From: Gracilariopsis chorda
Lineage: Eukaryota; Rhodophyta; Florideophyceae; Gracilariales; Gracilariaceae
DNA length: 58,183 bases
NCBI GenBank assembly: GCA_003194525.1
Contig: NBIV01000350.1
Location: 1-58,183 of the forward strand
Direction: 5' to 3'
The notes under the pieces are model-generated. The model had not been told where the DNA came from. It did not search any database and was given only the letters and a program-made list of their open reading frames with translations. The translations under genes and the position numbers were made by a program. Within the stretch, counting starts at the first letter, position 1; each line of letters starts with the position of its first letter. This document shows, in pieces, positions 1 to 10,936 of this stretch.

Positions 1-282
1 CCCCTTGCACGCCTACTTCAGTGCCTGAAATTTTCACGCCTCCCCGCCAATCAAAAATTCAGCAGCAGCAGCAGCAGCAAAGCTCAGAGCTCATTGGCTG
101 CTGCTGCATGTTGACTGCCGCAGCTGCCAAGTGGCTGGCACTGCAGCAGTGCCAGCCACACCGCTGCACAGTGGCTGGAACTGTAGTTATTTTGGCGGTG
201 CCAGCCAATTACAATATACTGTACTCTGAATACACTCTGCAGTGCTAGCCAATCACTAACGCGCAGGCACTCCAGTACAACT
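1..282. repeat. CAG/CTG-rich repeat, partial copy 0
   Basis: A short CAG run after TTCAG, followed by several TGGCTGGCACTGCAG-like words, matches the two better-preserved units at 11.9-12.85 kb. The reading frame through it encodes only a poly-Gln stretch and is not taken as a gene. The block ends in CAACT, the left target-site duplication of Ty3/gypsy element 1, so that element probably landed in this repeat. Confidence 0.6.
278..282. repeat. Target-site duplication of element 1, left (CAACT)
   Basis: CAACT directly precedes the TG that opens the left LTR. The same five bases follow the right LTR at 11731-11735. Five bases is the usual duplication size for Ty3/gypsy integrases. Confidence 0.9.
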
Positions 283-1056
283 TGTAGTACAATACCCCGA
301 GATGGGAGCAGACACACAAGGGTGTTCGACGTCCTCCTCTGGAGGGTAGCGCAGCGGAAAAACCACCTGTGGTGAGCACACGAAGCCGGGTGTAAGACCG
401 GGACTCACCGTCACGACTAGCGTACAGGTGTAGAAACCAAGACAGACCACGAAGTGGGAAAGCGGAAAATGCAGCGACACACGAGTGGTGGGCGACGCAC
501 AAAGAGCGGTGCAGTGTCCACACGAGTGGGGCGGTGGTAGCGGAGCAACGGTAATCACCGGTAGTCGCAGAAACAACGACACCTGTATACGGGACAAAAG
601 AACAATAACCGCTGCGAAAACCTTCACAGAAACAAACACAGTAGTGGTAAGAATGTGCTGAAGCTCCACGAGGTGGGTAACTAGGCCTTCACAGGATGGC
701 GTCTCTCCAGATGGAGGTGGACACTCACCAGGGGACCTGAGTTAGAGCCAGACACTCGCTTGTTTGCGTTTACTTTGACCCGGGCAGCCGGAGCTCACAC
801 ACATAAGTAGTGGTGGCCCGCGCCCTGACAGTACAGTAGTAATTAACTAATAATATCCCTAAGGGGGTCCGAACCTCTACACACGTGTGGCACAAGCCAG
901 CAATGCTGTGCACTACACTTGTCAACCAAATTGGGGCCCTTCAAACGGAAACAACATACCGGTGTAACACTCATACTCCATGGTAGAGAGGTTAGCATCG
1001 CCAACGCGGAATATGACGGCACCACGTGCTGATACCGCTATTAGCGTTGCACTTCA
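283..1056 (-). repeat. Left LTR of element 1 (its 3' LTR)
   Basis: It aligns along its whole length with 10959-11730, starting TGTAGTACAATACC and ending GTTGCACTTCA on the plus strand. It is followed at once by a pyrimidine tract, the complement of the polypurine tract. Scattered substitutions separate the two LTRs, so the insertion is not recent. Confidence 0.93.
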
Positions 1057-1074
1057 TCTCCCCCTCCTTAAGGA
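1057..1074 (-). other. Polypurine tract of element 1
   Basis: On the minus strand the sequence next to the 3' LTR is AAGGAGGGGGAGA. The same tract borders the LTR of element 2 at about 52253. It is the standard plus-strand DNA primer site of LTR retrotransposons. Confidence 0.8.
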
Positions 1075-1126
1075 GTAAGAACCACCTCTGAGGAGTGTTC
1101 GTGGTGACATCGCGTTGTGCGTAAAT

Positions 1127-2933
1127 ATGTCCGCGTCGAGCGATGGCACGTTATCCGACTCGGGGTTCTTCATCACGCAAGTGGACATACAACGAGAGCA
1201 ACTCGACAACTGTACTTCTCCGCCTACTCCACGACGACCTTCCTTGTCTTCCGCTCCTACTGCGATGAATCCGCACGACACCAAACCGCATGGCGGGAAC
1301 GATCTTCCGCTATCGGGTTTCTTCTCTGGCTTTCCGACTGCACCACTCCTGTATTCTGCAGGTCCTCCAACCAACGCCTCAGGCGGTTTACCTGCCACTC
1401 CGAGCATGTCGGTTCCATCGCCTGCGGCGAGCGCATTACCATCATATGATGAGCTCGTTTCCGTTGATCCGGCCAAACATCCGTCTCGCTACAGCGGTGC
1501 GCCCTGGTTTCACCCAACATTGGTGCAGCATGAAGACCTCATCGAACAGTACGCTGATGGTAGTGGGCTCCTGCCGGGTGATCTTCATGTTTGGATGACA
1601 CTCAGCTTCGACTGGCGTAACCGGGTTGCCGTGCCAACACACGTTCTGGTCCACCGTCGTGGTGAGAATGGGGCGCAAGCGCGTATTGCGATGATTCAAC
1701 TCGCGTATCAGCGGCTGTATCGGACTCCTTCGGAATTCCCGGTCCCGGAAGAATATCACTTTGATATCGCATTCTACCGCACCCAAAGCGAGATGGGGTA
1801 TGGCGACCGCTTAGCAGCGTTGGCTCCGTCCATCCCGGAACGGGGTCCGGCAGCAACAGTCCACCAGAACTATCTGTGTTGGGCGAGACCGATCCTTCGT
1901 CCTGAGTTCCGTTATCTTCGCCATCATCCGCGGTCTAACTTTCTCCAGATGATCCGTTTCCCTCGCGATCGCGCTTCGGGTATATGATACCGTATCAGAA
2001 CGTTGAAGCTGAGCGCATCCAACCGCAGTACATGCGAGGCCGTTACGTTCCCCTACTCAGGATGTGGGCTGCCTACGAGGCTTGCAAGGGTTGCTATATC
2101 GAGCTTCCGCCGTGCATCACCTACATCGGTAGTCGACTGTGCAGCAATCCGTTCTCCGGGTGGTGGTCCGTTGTACTCAATGAGTGGGTCGCCCACGCAG
2201 CGGCGTATCTTCTCTTCGAGGTCTACGACCAGTTCAGACTGTGGTATCTCCCTCCGCGAGTGCGTAGCGGCATCCATGAAGTGGATCACTCCCTCGTTCT
2301 CGGCGGTGCCGGCAACTATAATGAGGGGCTCTCCCTGTTGGACGCCATGGGCCAGGTTGACTGGAACAGTGTGCCCATTCAATGGAGTCGCGGTCATCAA
2401 GGTACCAACCCAGCCCACCGGTCTCCGGGGCGCCGTACTCCGTTAGCGGGTGATTACGTCTACTACGATCCTGTAGAGCGTCGTTTCATCTCCGAACCGG
2501 AAGCATTGGCATTCCGCGATCGCGAGCGAGTTGTTCCACCGGGTCATCCGACGGGCTACATCGTCACACTGACGGATACTTCCAACCCTACGAGGAGGCC
2601 GATCCAATGATGGACAATGATCCTCCCACGACTGGGGTTAGCGCGAGCGGTGGCGATGGCCTTTCCTCAGCTGAGGGCTCCGAGATTCCGGCGTATACCA
2701 TTTCGGGTCCGTCCGTGGCTCCTCCAGCTGGGCCGAGTCACGTTCCATCATGGAACATTCCCCACGTCGGTGGTGGTCCCTTCCACACCGCTCCGGTTGG
2801 AAGTAGCGCGCTATCGGCGGATTTGTACTGGTCAAGACCGTGCAGCCATCATTGCCCAATTCCTTGGCGAACTAGGAATGGATACCTCGGAGATCTTCCG
2901 GTGACATCTCGCAAATGCGGGTGGTCATGCTAG
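1127..2933 (+). pseudogene. Antisense accessory ORF of element 1, frameshifted (aORF-1)
   Basis: This reads opposite to gag-pol, between the chromodomain end of pol and the 3' LTR. The first ATG is at 1127 (MSASSDGTLS). Three overlapping pieces (1127-1987, 1984-2610, 2607-2933) each meet at ATGA. Comparison with the relative in element 2 (52428-54143) shows these are breaks in one ancestral frame of roughly 570 codons, not separate genes. Shared words include APWFHPT, RPILR.EFRYLR, PYQN.E.ER..P..MRGRY, YIGSRL, LWY.PP, SPGRR and PRGHP-like GHPTGY/GHPVGF. The N-terminus is rich in Ser, Pro and Thr; the middle is Trp- and Tyr-rich; the C-terminus is acidic and low-complexity. No signal peptide, convincing membrane segment, zinc knuckle or nuclease motif is visible. 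Function is unknown. An envelope or a second gag are conceivable, but nothing in the sequence supports either. Confidence 0.8.
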
Positions 2934-3278
2934 CGCGGCTGGCGCAGCCAGGCCATCCTCATCAGAGTGGTGGTCCATCCTCTTGAGGGAGCAAAGCGAT
3001 GTTCCCAACGGTTGGCGTCCACCGTCCCTGATAGTGGGGGTCGTGGTAGTAGTAAGCGGGGGGAATAAGTGTTAACGAATAAACGCTAAACTTCCCTCGT
3101 GGGGCTTGTGTCTTTTTCTTCTTTTTCTTCTTGCTTCTTCCTATCTAAGGTCTTCATCTTCTCTTCATGAGCCATCTTCATCTTCTCTTGATGAGGTTTC
3201 CAATCTTCTCGTCTTCTCGAGGCCTCCATCTTCACACTGGGAAACCGGGCTCGCGGTTCATCCGATCGATTCAGTGGC
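2934..3278. other. Spacer between convergent aORF-1 and pol
   Basis: Pyrimidine-rich sequence (repeated TTCTTC/CATCTTC words) between the tail of aORF-1 and the stop of pol. Element 2 has a comparable pyrimidine-rich spacer at 54144-54479. It probably serves as 3' ends for the two convergent transcripts. No gene is seen. Confidence 0.5.
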
Positions 3279-4811
3279 TTACTCAACGAGCGCACGGTCA
3301 ATCTTGCCGGGTATTCCCGTTCTGGTACGGTGGTGATACTGCACGATTTTCGATCGGGGCAAGTTCTCTACCGGTTCGTCCGTGTCATGGGACGGCGGGT
3401 ACCCATACCAGCGTACCTCGTACTGAACGTATCCCTCTGGGTTGTAACGGTGCCCGACGATACGGTCGATAATGAACTTCCTTCGAGTAAACATCACGCT
3501 CGCAGTTCCGGTTGCACTCCGCACGACGGTAGTTTCCGACGGCGGAGCCGGTGATGGCTCCGTCCAACGGTTCCTGGCGCTCGCTTGCGGCGTCGGCCAC
3601 GCGATTCCCTGATGAGGGTAAACTGAATCCCTCGTTGAGGTTGAGTTTACCCAATCGGGTTCGAGAGATCGTACCCCCAAAATGCGAAGGCTTCCTCGTC
3701 CCATTTGTGATGGTAGGCGACGGGGAGGCGGTCCATGGGCCACGGCGCGTGCCGGTTGGCGAGGCGTATCCATATGGTTGGCTGTCGTCATCCTGTACTG
3801 CAGAGCTGTGTCAACATGAGTGGGTGTGCGGTGCACATCTCGCAACACGTGGTGGTCAGGCTCTCCTGCATATGCAGTGTGGGCCACCCCTGCTGGGGTT
3901 GACGCAACCAGTCTTTCACCGCTGTGAGCTGAATCCAGATGATCTGAGCTGCTCGGTACGGTACCAGAGAGACTTCCTCTGATGAGAGACGATTGAAATT
4001 CAGATATCCCATCTGTGGGACTATGAGCATCCCTTTGCGAGGGTGTAGAAGCGTCCTGTACATCAGGGTTCCATAAGTCGGGATCTGCTGTGACTTCTTT
4101 AGTCTGCGCTGCAGCGGCGGGGCTTCTTACGACATCCTCGACGGTCGTCGGTGAGTGGGGAGCCAACGGAGCGTCCGGGTTCTGAGCCAGGCTTCCTGCG
4201 TCCATTCCTCCAATGGGAGATGATACAACAGCGTTCGTGTCCGGTTGCCTTGACAGCGTCTGGCGAGTGCGGTTGAAAGTTGGCTCCCTCGACGGAGGTG
4301 ACTTCGTAGCGTGCTCACGAGGCTGCCCATCGGCGGGGCCGGTCCTTCCAGTCTGCTGAGGTAGTTCCACGCGTGCGGCGGTAGCGTGCGATGTCCCTAC
4401 TTCAGGTTGCCGTGTCTCACGACAGTTCACCAGAGCTCGCTACGGCGGTGTAGACTTCGCTGAAAAGCGGGATTGACTAGTCTCCTCCCCCTCCTTAGCC
4501 GGGGCGGCGACAGGGCTTGAAACAACGTCTGACGGTGCTTCAACACGCGGCGTAACGCGTGAACGAACGTGTATCGGAGTTTCCGAAGATTGCTGCGACA
4601 GCATCGGTATGTCCGACAGTCCTCTCGACGGGCGCGCAACGCTAATTGCGCGGTGCAAGGATCCTGCTGCGGCAGTTGGCATCAATTGAGCGTCCGGGGT
4701 TCCGGGAGCAGAAACGACTTCCGAATGCGGGTAAGGGGCTCGTACGACACGATCACGGCTGAACCGTCCCTGAGAATCACCAACTTCCAGTACAACTGTG
4801 TCTCGGCTCAC
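3279..4811 (-). pseudogene. pol: Pol C-terminal tail of element 1: disordered linker and chromodomain
   Basis: One frame, interrupted by a single stop near 4440. The long Pro/Ser/Thr/Arg-rich linker is followed, just before the stop, by a chromodomain with words such as VQYEVRWYGYPP and ENLPRSK. Chromodomains on integrase C-termini define chromoviruses and bind modified histone tails to steer insertion. The Trp found in the relative's GTWEPIQ (element 2) is lost here (DTDEPVE), so the histone-binding cage may be damaged. The linker is several hundred residues long, far longer than in typical plant or fungal chromoviruses. Confidence 0.8.
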
Positions 4812-5172
4812 CGAAATGACTTTGTAGGGCCATCCGCAATGGGCGAGAGTTTGTGGTGTTTCTCCTTCTCAGGGTTGTAGTGTTCCTTCCTGACGAAGAC
4901 GAACTGTCCTGCTTCCAGCGAGGGAAGGGGCCGACGGAGTCGGGCATCAAAATTTCGTTGATACGCGCGTTGCGCTCGCTTCATTGAAGATTTTGCGACC
5001 GGGACCATCCGTGTTCGCCAATCCTTCCATTGGAGGTAATGATCAACCGTTGACGGGTACCTGTCCTGCGTTGACTACGAATCTATCGCCACAGGCGGCG
5101 GCGGACGCGAGAGCACCAGCTCGAAGGGTGATAAGCCGGTTACTCTGTGTACCTGCGTATTATACGCATATG
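4808..5172 (-). pseudogene. pol: Integrase C-terminal GPY/F module of element 1
   Basis: A displaced frame carrying the helical spacer (ARLRRPLPSLEAGQFVFVRK) and the GPY/F region (SPIADGP). The intact order is clear in element 2 (55264-56154, SPIVNGPYRVVSV). Frame changes near 5190 and 4830 disconnect this piece from the integrase core and from the chromodomain tail. Confidence 0.7.
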
Positions 5173-6270
5173 TCACGGTATCGGTGTACAAATCCCAAGT
5201 ACGGGGTGCTCAACCGTATATGCGCGCAGAGTGGACAACAACGTTCGGTTCAACCGTTCCACCTGCCCATTAGCCTGGCGATGGTATGTCGTTGTAAACA
5301 GATTCCTGATGTCAAGTATTCTACAAACGTCTTGGAAGAAACGCGCGGTGAACTGCGTTCCGTTGTCGGATAAAAGACTAACCGGTGGACCGTAGACGAG
5401 AACCCAGTGACGGACGAATGCTTCGGCCACTGAACGTGCGGTAATCTTCTTCAACGGTACAGTCCGGACGAGTTTGGAGAACCTATCCGTTATTACGAGT
5501 AGAAACTTGTTACCACGTGAGGTGTGAAGGAACTCACCGAGGATATCGATAGCGACAAGTTCTAACGGGGCCCGTGCCGGGAACAGGGTCACCTTCTCCG
5601 CATAGCGGTGCAGTTTCATTTGTTCACGAGCACAGTGAGTACAAGACCGAACAATCGCGTAGCAATTCAACGCTAGTGCGGGCCAGTACAAATGCCGACG
5701 TAACGTCGTGTAGAGCCTCCGTCCACCAGGGTGTGCAGCTAACTTCGAGAAATGCGAGAGATGCAATACTTTCGACTGAAGAAAATGGGGAACCACTATT
5801 TGTGACGAAGAAGACACAGTCCTTACCAAGTAACCTTGTGAGTCAACTCCAAAAGGAATGTGAGCGCCTCCATTGAGTTGGGTACGAATCTTCGTACAAA
5901 ACGGGTCTCCATACTGTTCGCGGATCATCTCTTCGGGAGTGATCGGTGCGAAGGATCCGGTATCCAGTTTGCCACCGTCAGCGACGAGCAGATCATCAAC
6001 AATGTCATCTGAAACCAGATCATAACTTGAATTCTCTTCAAGGAGGAAACAAGGGATATCATCGTCATCGACGGGAAAGGTTTCCGCTTCCGTTCCTAAA
6101 CGAGACAGAGCGCCAGCCTGGGTATTTAGGGAACCCTTTTTATAGAAGACTTCATAATCGAACTCAGCGAGGCGTATTCTCCAACGCATCAGGCGGCGCG
6201 AAGGTTCCGTGACGGACATTAACCAACGCAAAGCGGAGTGGTCCGTATTAACAGTGAAGTGTGCGCCCAT
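5173..6270 (-). pseudogene. pol: RNase H (C-part) and integrase core of element 1
   Basis: It begins with the tail of RNase H (NTDHSALRWL). The integrase zinc domain follows (HLSHFSKLAAHPG then CTHC), then the catalytic core with AIDILGEF, LSDNGTQF and QVERLNRT, giving the D,D,E triad. It reads on from the reverse-transcriptase frame across one TGA at 6298-6300 that replaces a Trp codon (element 2 has VVWALATLRPYLMG there). The frame breaks again at the end, near the WDL motif. Confidence 0.88.
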
Positions 6271-6297
6271 CAGATATGGTCTGAGTGTTTGCAGAGC

Positions 6298-7815
6298 TCA
6301 TACCATGGCGAGGCATTCCTTTTCACGGACTGAGTAGTTCCTTTCGTGGACGTTGAGCGTTCTGTACCAAAAACCGATTGGTTTTCGTTCCCCATCGGGA
6401 GTCGTTTGGAATAGCGCACAACCAATTTGGTAATCACTCGCATCCGTATCCGCGGTATAAGGTAACCCATCCTTAGGCAACGATAATATCGGTGCAGAGG
6501 TGACAGCCTCCTTCAGAGAGTTGAAAGCTTCCACCTGTGCAGGGTTAAAGGGGCCCAGTTTTGGCGGTTGTCCTTTTCGGAGAAGATCATTAAGGGGTCC
6601 CGAAATCTTTGCGAAGCTTGGAATGAACCGTCGATACACGTTACATAACCCTAGAAAGGAGCGGAGTTCTGTTTGGGTTCTCGGTTGCTTGGCCTCTTTG
6701 AGAGATTTGACTCGAGCTTCCTGTACCAGCAAGCGCCCAGGGCGAATGACATGGCCCAGGTACTTAACCGACTCGGTAAAGAATTCGCACTTCCTCAGCT
6801 TGAGGGTTACTCCAGCATCACGCAACGTGGTCATGATTTCACGAACGTGTTTTAAATGATCATCCAAGTTGTTGGAGAAGACTATGATATCGTCAAGATA
6901 GGCGAGGCACGATCGCCATTTGGAGCGGGCCAAAAGGATATCCAACGCACGCTGGAAAGTAGCGGGAGCGTTTGTTAATCCAAACGGCATACGCTTAAAG
7001 CGGTACCAACCTGAACGATAGACGAAAGCGGTCTTTTCACGGTCTTCCGGTCTTACTGGTACTTGCCAGTATCCCCAGTTCGCATCCAATGTGGAGAAGA
7101 CAGTCGCCTCACCGAGAGAGTCAATATACTCATCCATTCGCGGTATGGGGTACACGTCTTTCACGGTGGCGGCATTAAGGCGACGGTAGTAGATGCAAAA
7201 ACGCCAAGTCCCATCGGGTTTCGGAGCCAGTACTACTGAGGATGCCCACGGTGATTGAGCGGGCTCTATCACGCCTTCGCGGAGCATTTTATCCACATGA
7301 AACTGTTCCTCCTCCCTTGCCTTGGGGCCTGCCCTATAGGGGTGTTGAGAAATCGGCTTGGTGTCCGGTACTAGATCAATCCGGTGATCCATGGCCGAGA
7401 CCTCCCCGAGGGATCCATCCCACATTGAAGTGAACTCTCGCAACATATCTCGCAACTTCTCGCGGTGTGAATCCGGTACATGACCGAAATCCAGATCTTC
7501 TAGGTCCTTTACAGGGTCCAACTTATCGTAACTCGTAGGAACGGCCTTCTTCTCCGAATCTTTCGTGTTGAGCGACTCCACAGAAGAGTGGGAACCCTCC
7601 CCCTCCTTAGCATGAGGCGTATCATTTCGTTCTTGAACTAATCCGAGTACATCGGCTGCGCACACCTTTGTAAGGATTAAAGCCGTTGGATGCGGAAGTA
7701 CAGTACCAACTACTTGGTTCTTCGCCAGGTACTGCGGCTTCTTGCCAAAGTTGGCTATCAAGACCTGAAAGGGGTGTTCATTTGAGATCTGAACGACACC
7801 ATTAGCCAGGGCCAA
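6298..7815 (-). pseudogene. pol: Reverse transcriptase and start of RNase H of element 1
   Basis: Full set of Ty3/gypsy polymerase motifs: ASSVVLAPKPDGTWRFC, YPIPRMD, MPFGLTNAPATFQRA, and the catalytic YLDDIIVFS followed by YLGHVI. Then comes the RNase H start (DTDASDYQIGCALFQ). It would copy the element RNA into DNA. The frame does not join directly to protease upstream: a stop and a frame change lie at 7816-7880. It ends at a TGA replacing Trp. Confidence 0.93.
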
Positions 7816-7877
7816 TTGATACTTCTCTTACAGCGAGGTGAGCGGTTGAACCACACGCAATCCTCTTGGAGCGGCAG

Positions 7878-8596
7878 TTACTGAAACCACGCCTGTGATT
7901 CGGGCGGTATGGAGATTGGCCGTGCGACACGTAGCTTGGGCGACTCCTTTGGAGGTGACGAATCCTGCAAGGGCGCCGGAAGAGGAACCAACTTGGGTGA
8001 GGCACGCCGTAATGAACGACGAACTATCGGAGTGATGGAACCATCTTCTAGTTCAACTTCTCGCGCACGTGGACGAATCGACTCTACGAAGCGATCGCAG
8101 AAGTCACATCCCAAGTCAATGGGGGCCGCTAGCGTGTTACAGACGATGAACTCGAGCTGCATCGAACAGTTACCAATCCTGATCATCAGAAAAACCGTAC
8201 CAGCCATTTTCAACGGGTTGTTATTGGCATCAGCAACGTCCATGACGGGTCCTTGTCTAACACGAGAACGCACTTCAGGCGGTAAGAGAGATTCGACAAT
8301 GAAATTGGTGCTGGCACCTGTATCCAAAATAGACAGATGACGCACCATATACTGGGCGGAAAGGCCAAACTCAGCGAAAACTTTGTAGTTTCGCTTGGCC
8401 ATTACCATGACTCTATCCGGTGACCGGTGATTCTTACACCGTATCCACGGGCGACGTAACTCACCGAGGTGGGCCGAGTCCACGTCTTTGGTGGTCAATA
8501 ATTTCCTTGAAGGGATCTTGACCGGGGAGCGAGGCTTTGACGCCTCGGGCGCCGATGACCTCAAATCAGGGGCCTCTCTAAAAGAGACTCCCCCAC
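7878..8596 (-). pseudogene. pol: Aspartic protease of element 1 (start of pol)
   Basis: The retropepsin active-site word LDTGAS lies mid-domain, and hydrophobic strands follow. It has no ATG of its own: the open frame continues upstream past the gag stop and lies in the -1 frame relative to gag, so it was probably reached by ribosomal frameshifting. It ends at a TAA in a region where element 3 remains open, so this end is a lesion. Confidence 0.8.
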
Positions 8597-10264
8597 TCAG
8601 TTTTCCTGAGTGGCATCCGTTTTCACGGGAATGATATTTTGCGGCATTGACGCGGTTAGCGGAGCCGGCTGCCGAGAAATAGAACCATCCGCCGAAGCGG
8701 CTTGACTCGCAGAAGCGGTGGCCGGAAAAGAACCAGTGTTGGGTACCGCTTCAGATTGAACTGGTGTAAACTTATGAGGAAGCTCGGTCTTCGCACGCAA
8801 GTATGCGGTAACAGGAACTGATGCCTGTTCTTCCGGGGTCAGGGCTTCGTATTTAACAACCACTTTCGGCATCTGCCTCAGAGTCATGATACACTGCGGG
8901 GCCGTGTGTCCATGGTCGTAACAAAGGTAACAGATCAACGTCTGGTGTCTCCCGATGTTTCGGTTGTACTGAAACTTCACCGTCGACGAGCGCGTATCCA
9001 CCCAACCAAGTCTCTGGTAACGATTTACGTTAGCATACGGGACTTGTGGGCCGCAAACGCGGTGGCGATCTGCATACAGCAGTTGAATATCCGGTTCCAC
9101 CGAAGGTTCCGTTGTGGACGGGAGCTCCGTTGTGGGTATGGAAACCAGATCATGCTGAGTAAAATAAACACTGTCAACCTCACGTCGAGAGTACTCCTGG
9201 GGCAGCAGTGAAACTGACGACGGGGCGGCCTCCATGTGTAGGGCCTGCGATCTGACTCGGCTTCCGGAGCGGGCACGTAGAGCATCTCCTTCCGCCTTCG
9301 CGTACTGTACCAATTCTAAGTAGGTAACCTTTCTCCTGTCTTCCCGACGTTGGGCCACAAGAGTGCAGATAGCCGGATCCAATCCGTTGATAAACTTTGT
9401 ACAACGCTCGCTAGCGGAATAAACATTGCCACATCGGTGGAAGGCCTTGTCCAGTCTAACTGAGTACTCGGTCTCCGTTTCCTTCGGGCGTTGCTTAGTA
9501 TCGCGCAGGGCCAGGATAGCTTCCTGTATTGCGGTTCCTGTCGCATACGAGCGTAGCAAATACTGAACGGCTTCGGGCCAACAAGTGACCCCTCCTTCAG
9601 AGGCGCGAGACGAACCTCTTACAGAGTTGAATTGATCTTCAGCGATTCCACGTAAGAAATACGGTAGGGCGACGTAAGCCTGTCCTTCACTCATTCCGAG
9701 GATATCCGCCTCCGCTACAAAGCGTGAAAGAAAATCCAGAACGAGAATCGGATCCCTTCCAGCGAAATTCTGGTTACGGAACGACAAAGCCATCCGCTTG
9801 ATGCAGTCTTTTCCCTTCCCAGTTCCACGGGGTGTACGATCCAAAGAGGAATCTTCCAAACGGTAGTACCGGTATGATAAAAGCTTCCTGTACAAAAGGT
9901 TAGTAGGCTTCAGTTCCATCAAACCGGAGTGCTTTCTTCCCTTCTGTCGGGCTCTAATCTCACCATGGGTGGCTGCTGAACGACGCGAGTGCAATGAATG
10001 AACGCGACGGTCACCGTCAGCAGACGAGTCAGACGAAGCGGATTCCGCAGAGCGGTTAGAATTCACCGATGAACAGGACGAGTCCGAGTCATAGTCGTTG
10101 TCATTCCGTTTTCGGGGGCAGTTCTTCGTGCGAGCACGGTCACCATGTCGATGGGAAACCACAGCTGGTGGGTCTGCGACATTTTCCTCACCTCTGATGG
10201 TATTTTCCAACGTCTCCAGACGGGACAGAACCCGATGAAACTTCGAGTCAACATCCTTCACCAT
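8597..10264 (-). CDS. gag: Gag of element 1, main part with zinc knuckle
   Basis: Five hundred fifty-five codons. It contains a basic/Ser-rich N-terminal region and a capsid-like region (DPILVLDFLSRFV and later ETEYSVRLDKAFHRCGNVY). Near the C-terminus is a CCHC zinc knuckle, CYLCYDHGHTAPQC, the nucleic-acid-binding signature of nucleocapsid. Element 3 gag shares the capsid words (RCGNV; DPITVLRFLSSF). The ATG at 10264 overlaps the end of an upstream in-register gag piece, so this start probably results from a frameshift. Intact as it stands, but part of a dead element. Confidence 0.85.
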   Translation of the reverse strand: MVKDVDSKFHRVLSRLETLENTIRGEENVADPPAVVSHRHGDRARTKNCPRKRNDNDYDSDSSCSSVNSNRSAESASSDSSADGDRRVHSLHSRRSAATHGEIRARQKGRKHSGLMELKPTNLLYRKLLSYRYYRLEDSSLDRTPRGTGKGKDCIKRMALSFRNQNFAGRDPILVLDFLSRFVAEADILGMSEGQAYVALPYFLRGIAEDQFNSVRGSSRASEGGVTCWPEAVQYLLRSYATGTAIQEAILALRDTKQRPKETETEYSVRLDKAFHRCGNVYSASERCTKFINGLDPAICTLVAQRREDRRKVTYLELVQYAKAEGDALRARSGSRVRSQALHMEAAPSSVSLLPQEYSRREVDSVYFTQHDLVSIPTTELPSTTEPSVEPDIQLLYADRHRVCGPQVPYANVNRYQRLGWVDTRSSTVKFQYNRNIGRHQTLICYLCYDHGHTAPQCIMTLRQMPKVVVKYEALTPEEQASVPVTAYLRAKTELPHKFTPVQSEAVPNTGSFPATASASQAASADGSISRQPAPLTASMPQNIIPVKTDATQEN

Positions 10265-10689
10265 ATCTGGGTAACCCTCAAAACCTCCAAAAGGGAATTA
10301 ACATCAGTCCGTAAAGTACGTAGATCTTCAGATACACCTCCGACGAGATCGGCATCAATCCTCATACGGAGTACATCAACCTCATTGACCAGGGGGGCGT
10401 GAGAACTTTCAAGCACCGAGGTCTGGGCTTGAAGGTTCTGCACTTGAGCCTCCAACTCGACAAGGAATGCGTCGTTCACCGCAGTGGCGGGTACGGAATT
10501 CCTAAGCGGAGCATCCGATGAACCAGCAACTGGCAGTTGGGACGACTTAGTCGATGGCTTCTTGTTTCCAGATCTGCGGTTATCAACATCCGAACATTCA
10601 GGAACTGACCGCGGTCGCGGGGGTAAATCAGCGCCGACTTGTCGCGACCTAGACTGACCCGAACCACGGGATCCAATTCCAGAACCCAT
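10258..10689 (-). pseudogene. gag: Gag N-terminus of element 1, coiled-coil piece
   Basis: The most likely start is ATG at 10689 (MGSGIGSRGSGQ). A longer open frame exists upstream, but its extra hydrophobic stretch looks like leader RNA translated by chance. After a basic, Gly/Ser/Arg-rich start comes a heptad-like segment (LEAQVQNLQAQTSVLES). It overlaps the main gag frame by seven bases and was probably joined to it before a one-base change. Confidence 0.6.
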
Positions 10690-10936
10690 AATGGAGGACA
10701 CTGAAACTGATCGGAACAGAAAACAAACAACAAACAAACAACAAACGAACAAACCTCGAATGAGCGAACATCCACTCCTAAGAGGTACCACGCAACCACT
10801 TGTGGGAGAACACACACGAACAATCGGCACTCCTCAACAACACAGTTGGTCACAACGCAAAATAAACTTCAACGAGTATTTCGGCAACCAGGTAGCTAAT
10901 CCAGTAAACCGAGATCACAAAACACACTTTGCTTGT

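Noticed and set aside
21..248. Poly-Gln ORF at the window start
   Set aside because: It arises from the CAG run of a repeat that has no coding frame in its sister units.
1984..1987. ATGA overlap in aORF-1 as coupled termination-reinitiation
   Set aside because: aORF-2 reads through the same place in one frame, so a simple frameshift lesion explains it better.
1127..2610. Antisense ORF as an envelope gene
   Set aside because: Position invites it, but there is no signal peptide, no transmembrane anchor near the end, and the strand is wrong for an env message.
3086..3301. Lys/Glu-rich minus-strand ORF after the chromodomain
   Set aside because: It has no ATG, overlaps the pol end and comes from a CTT-rich spacer; low-complexity shadow.
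10690..10830. Hydrophobic N-terminal extension of gag (possible signal anchor)
   Set aside because: Sequence before MGSGIG looks like untranslated leader; gag proteins of this type have no such segment.
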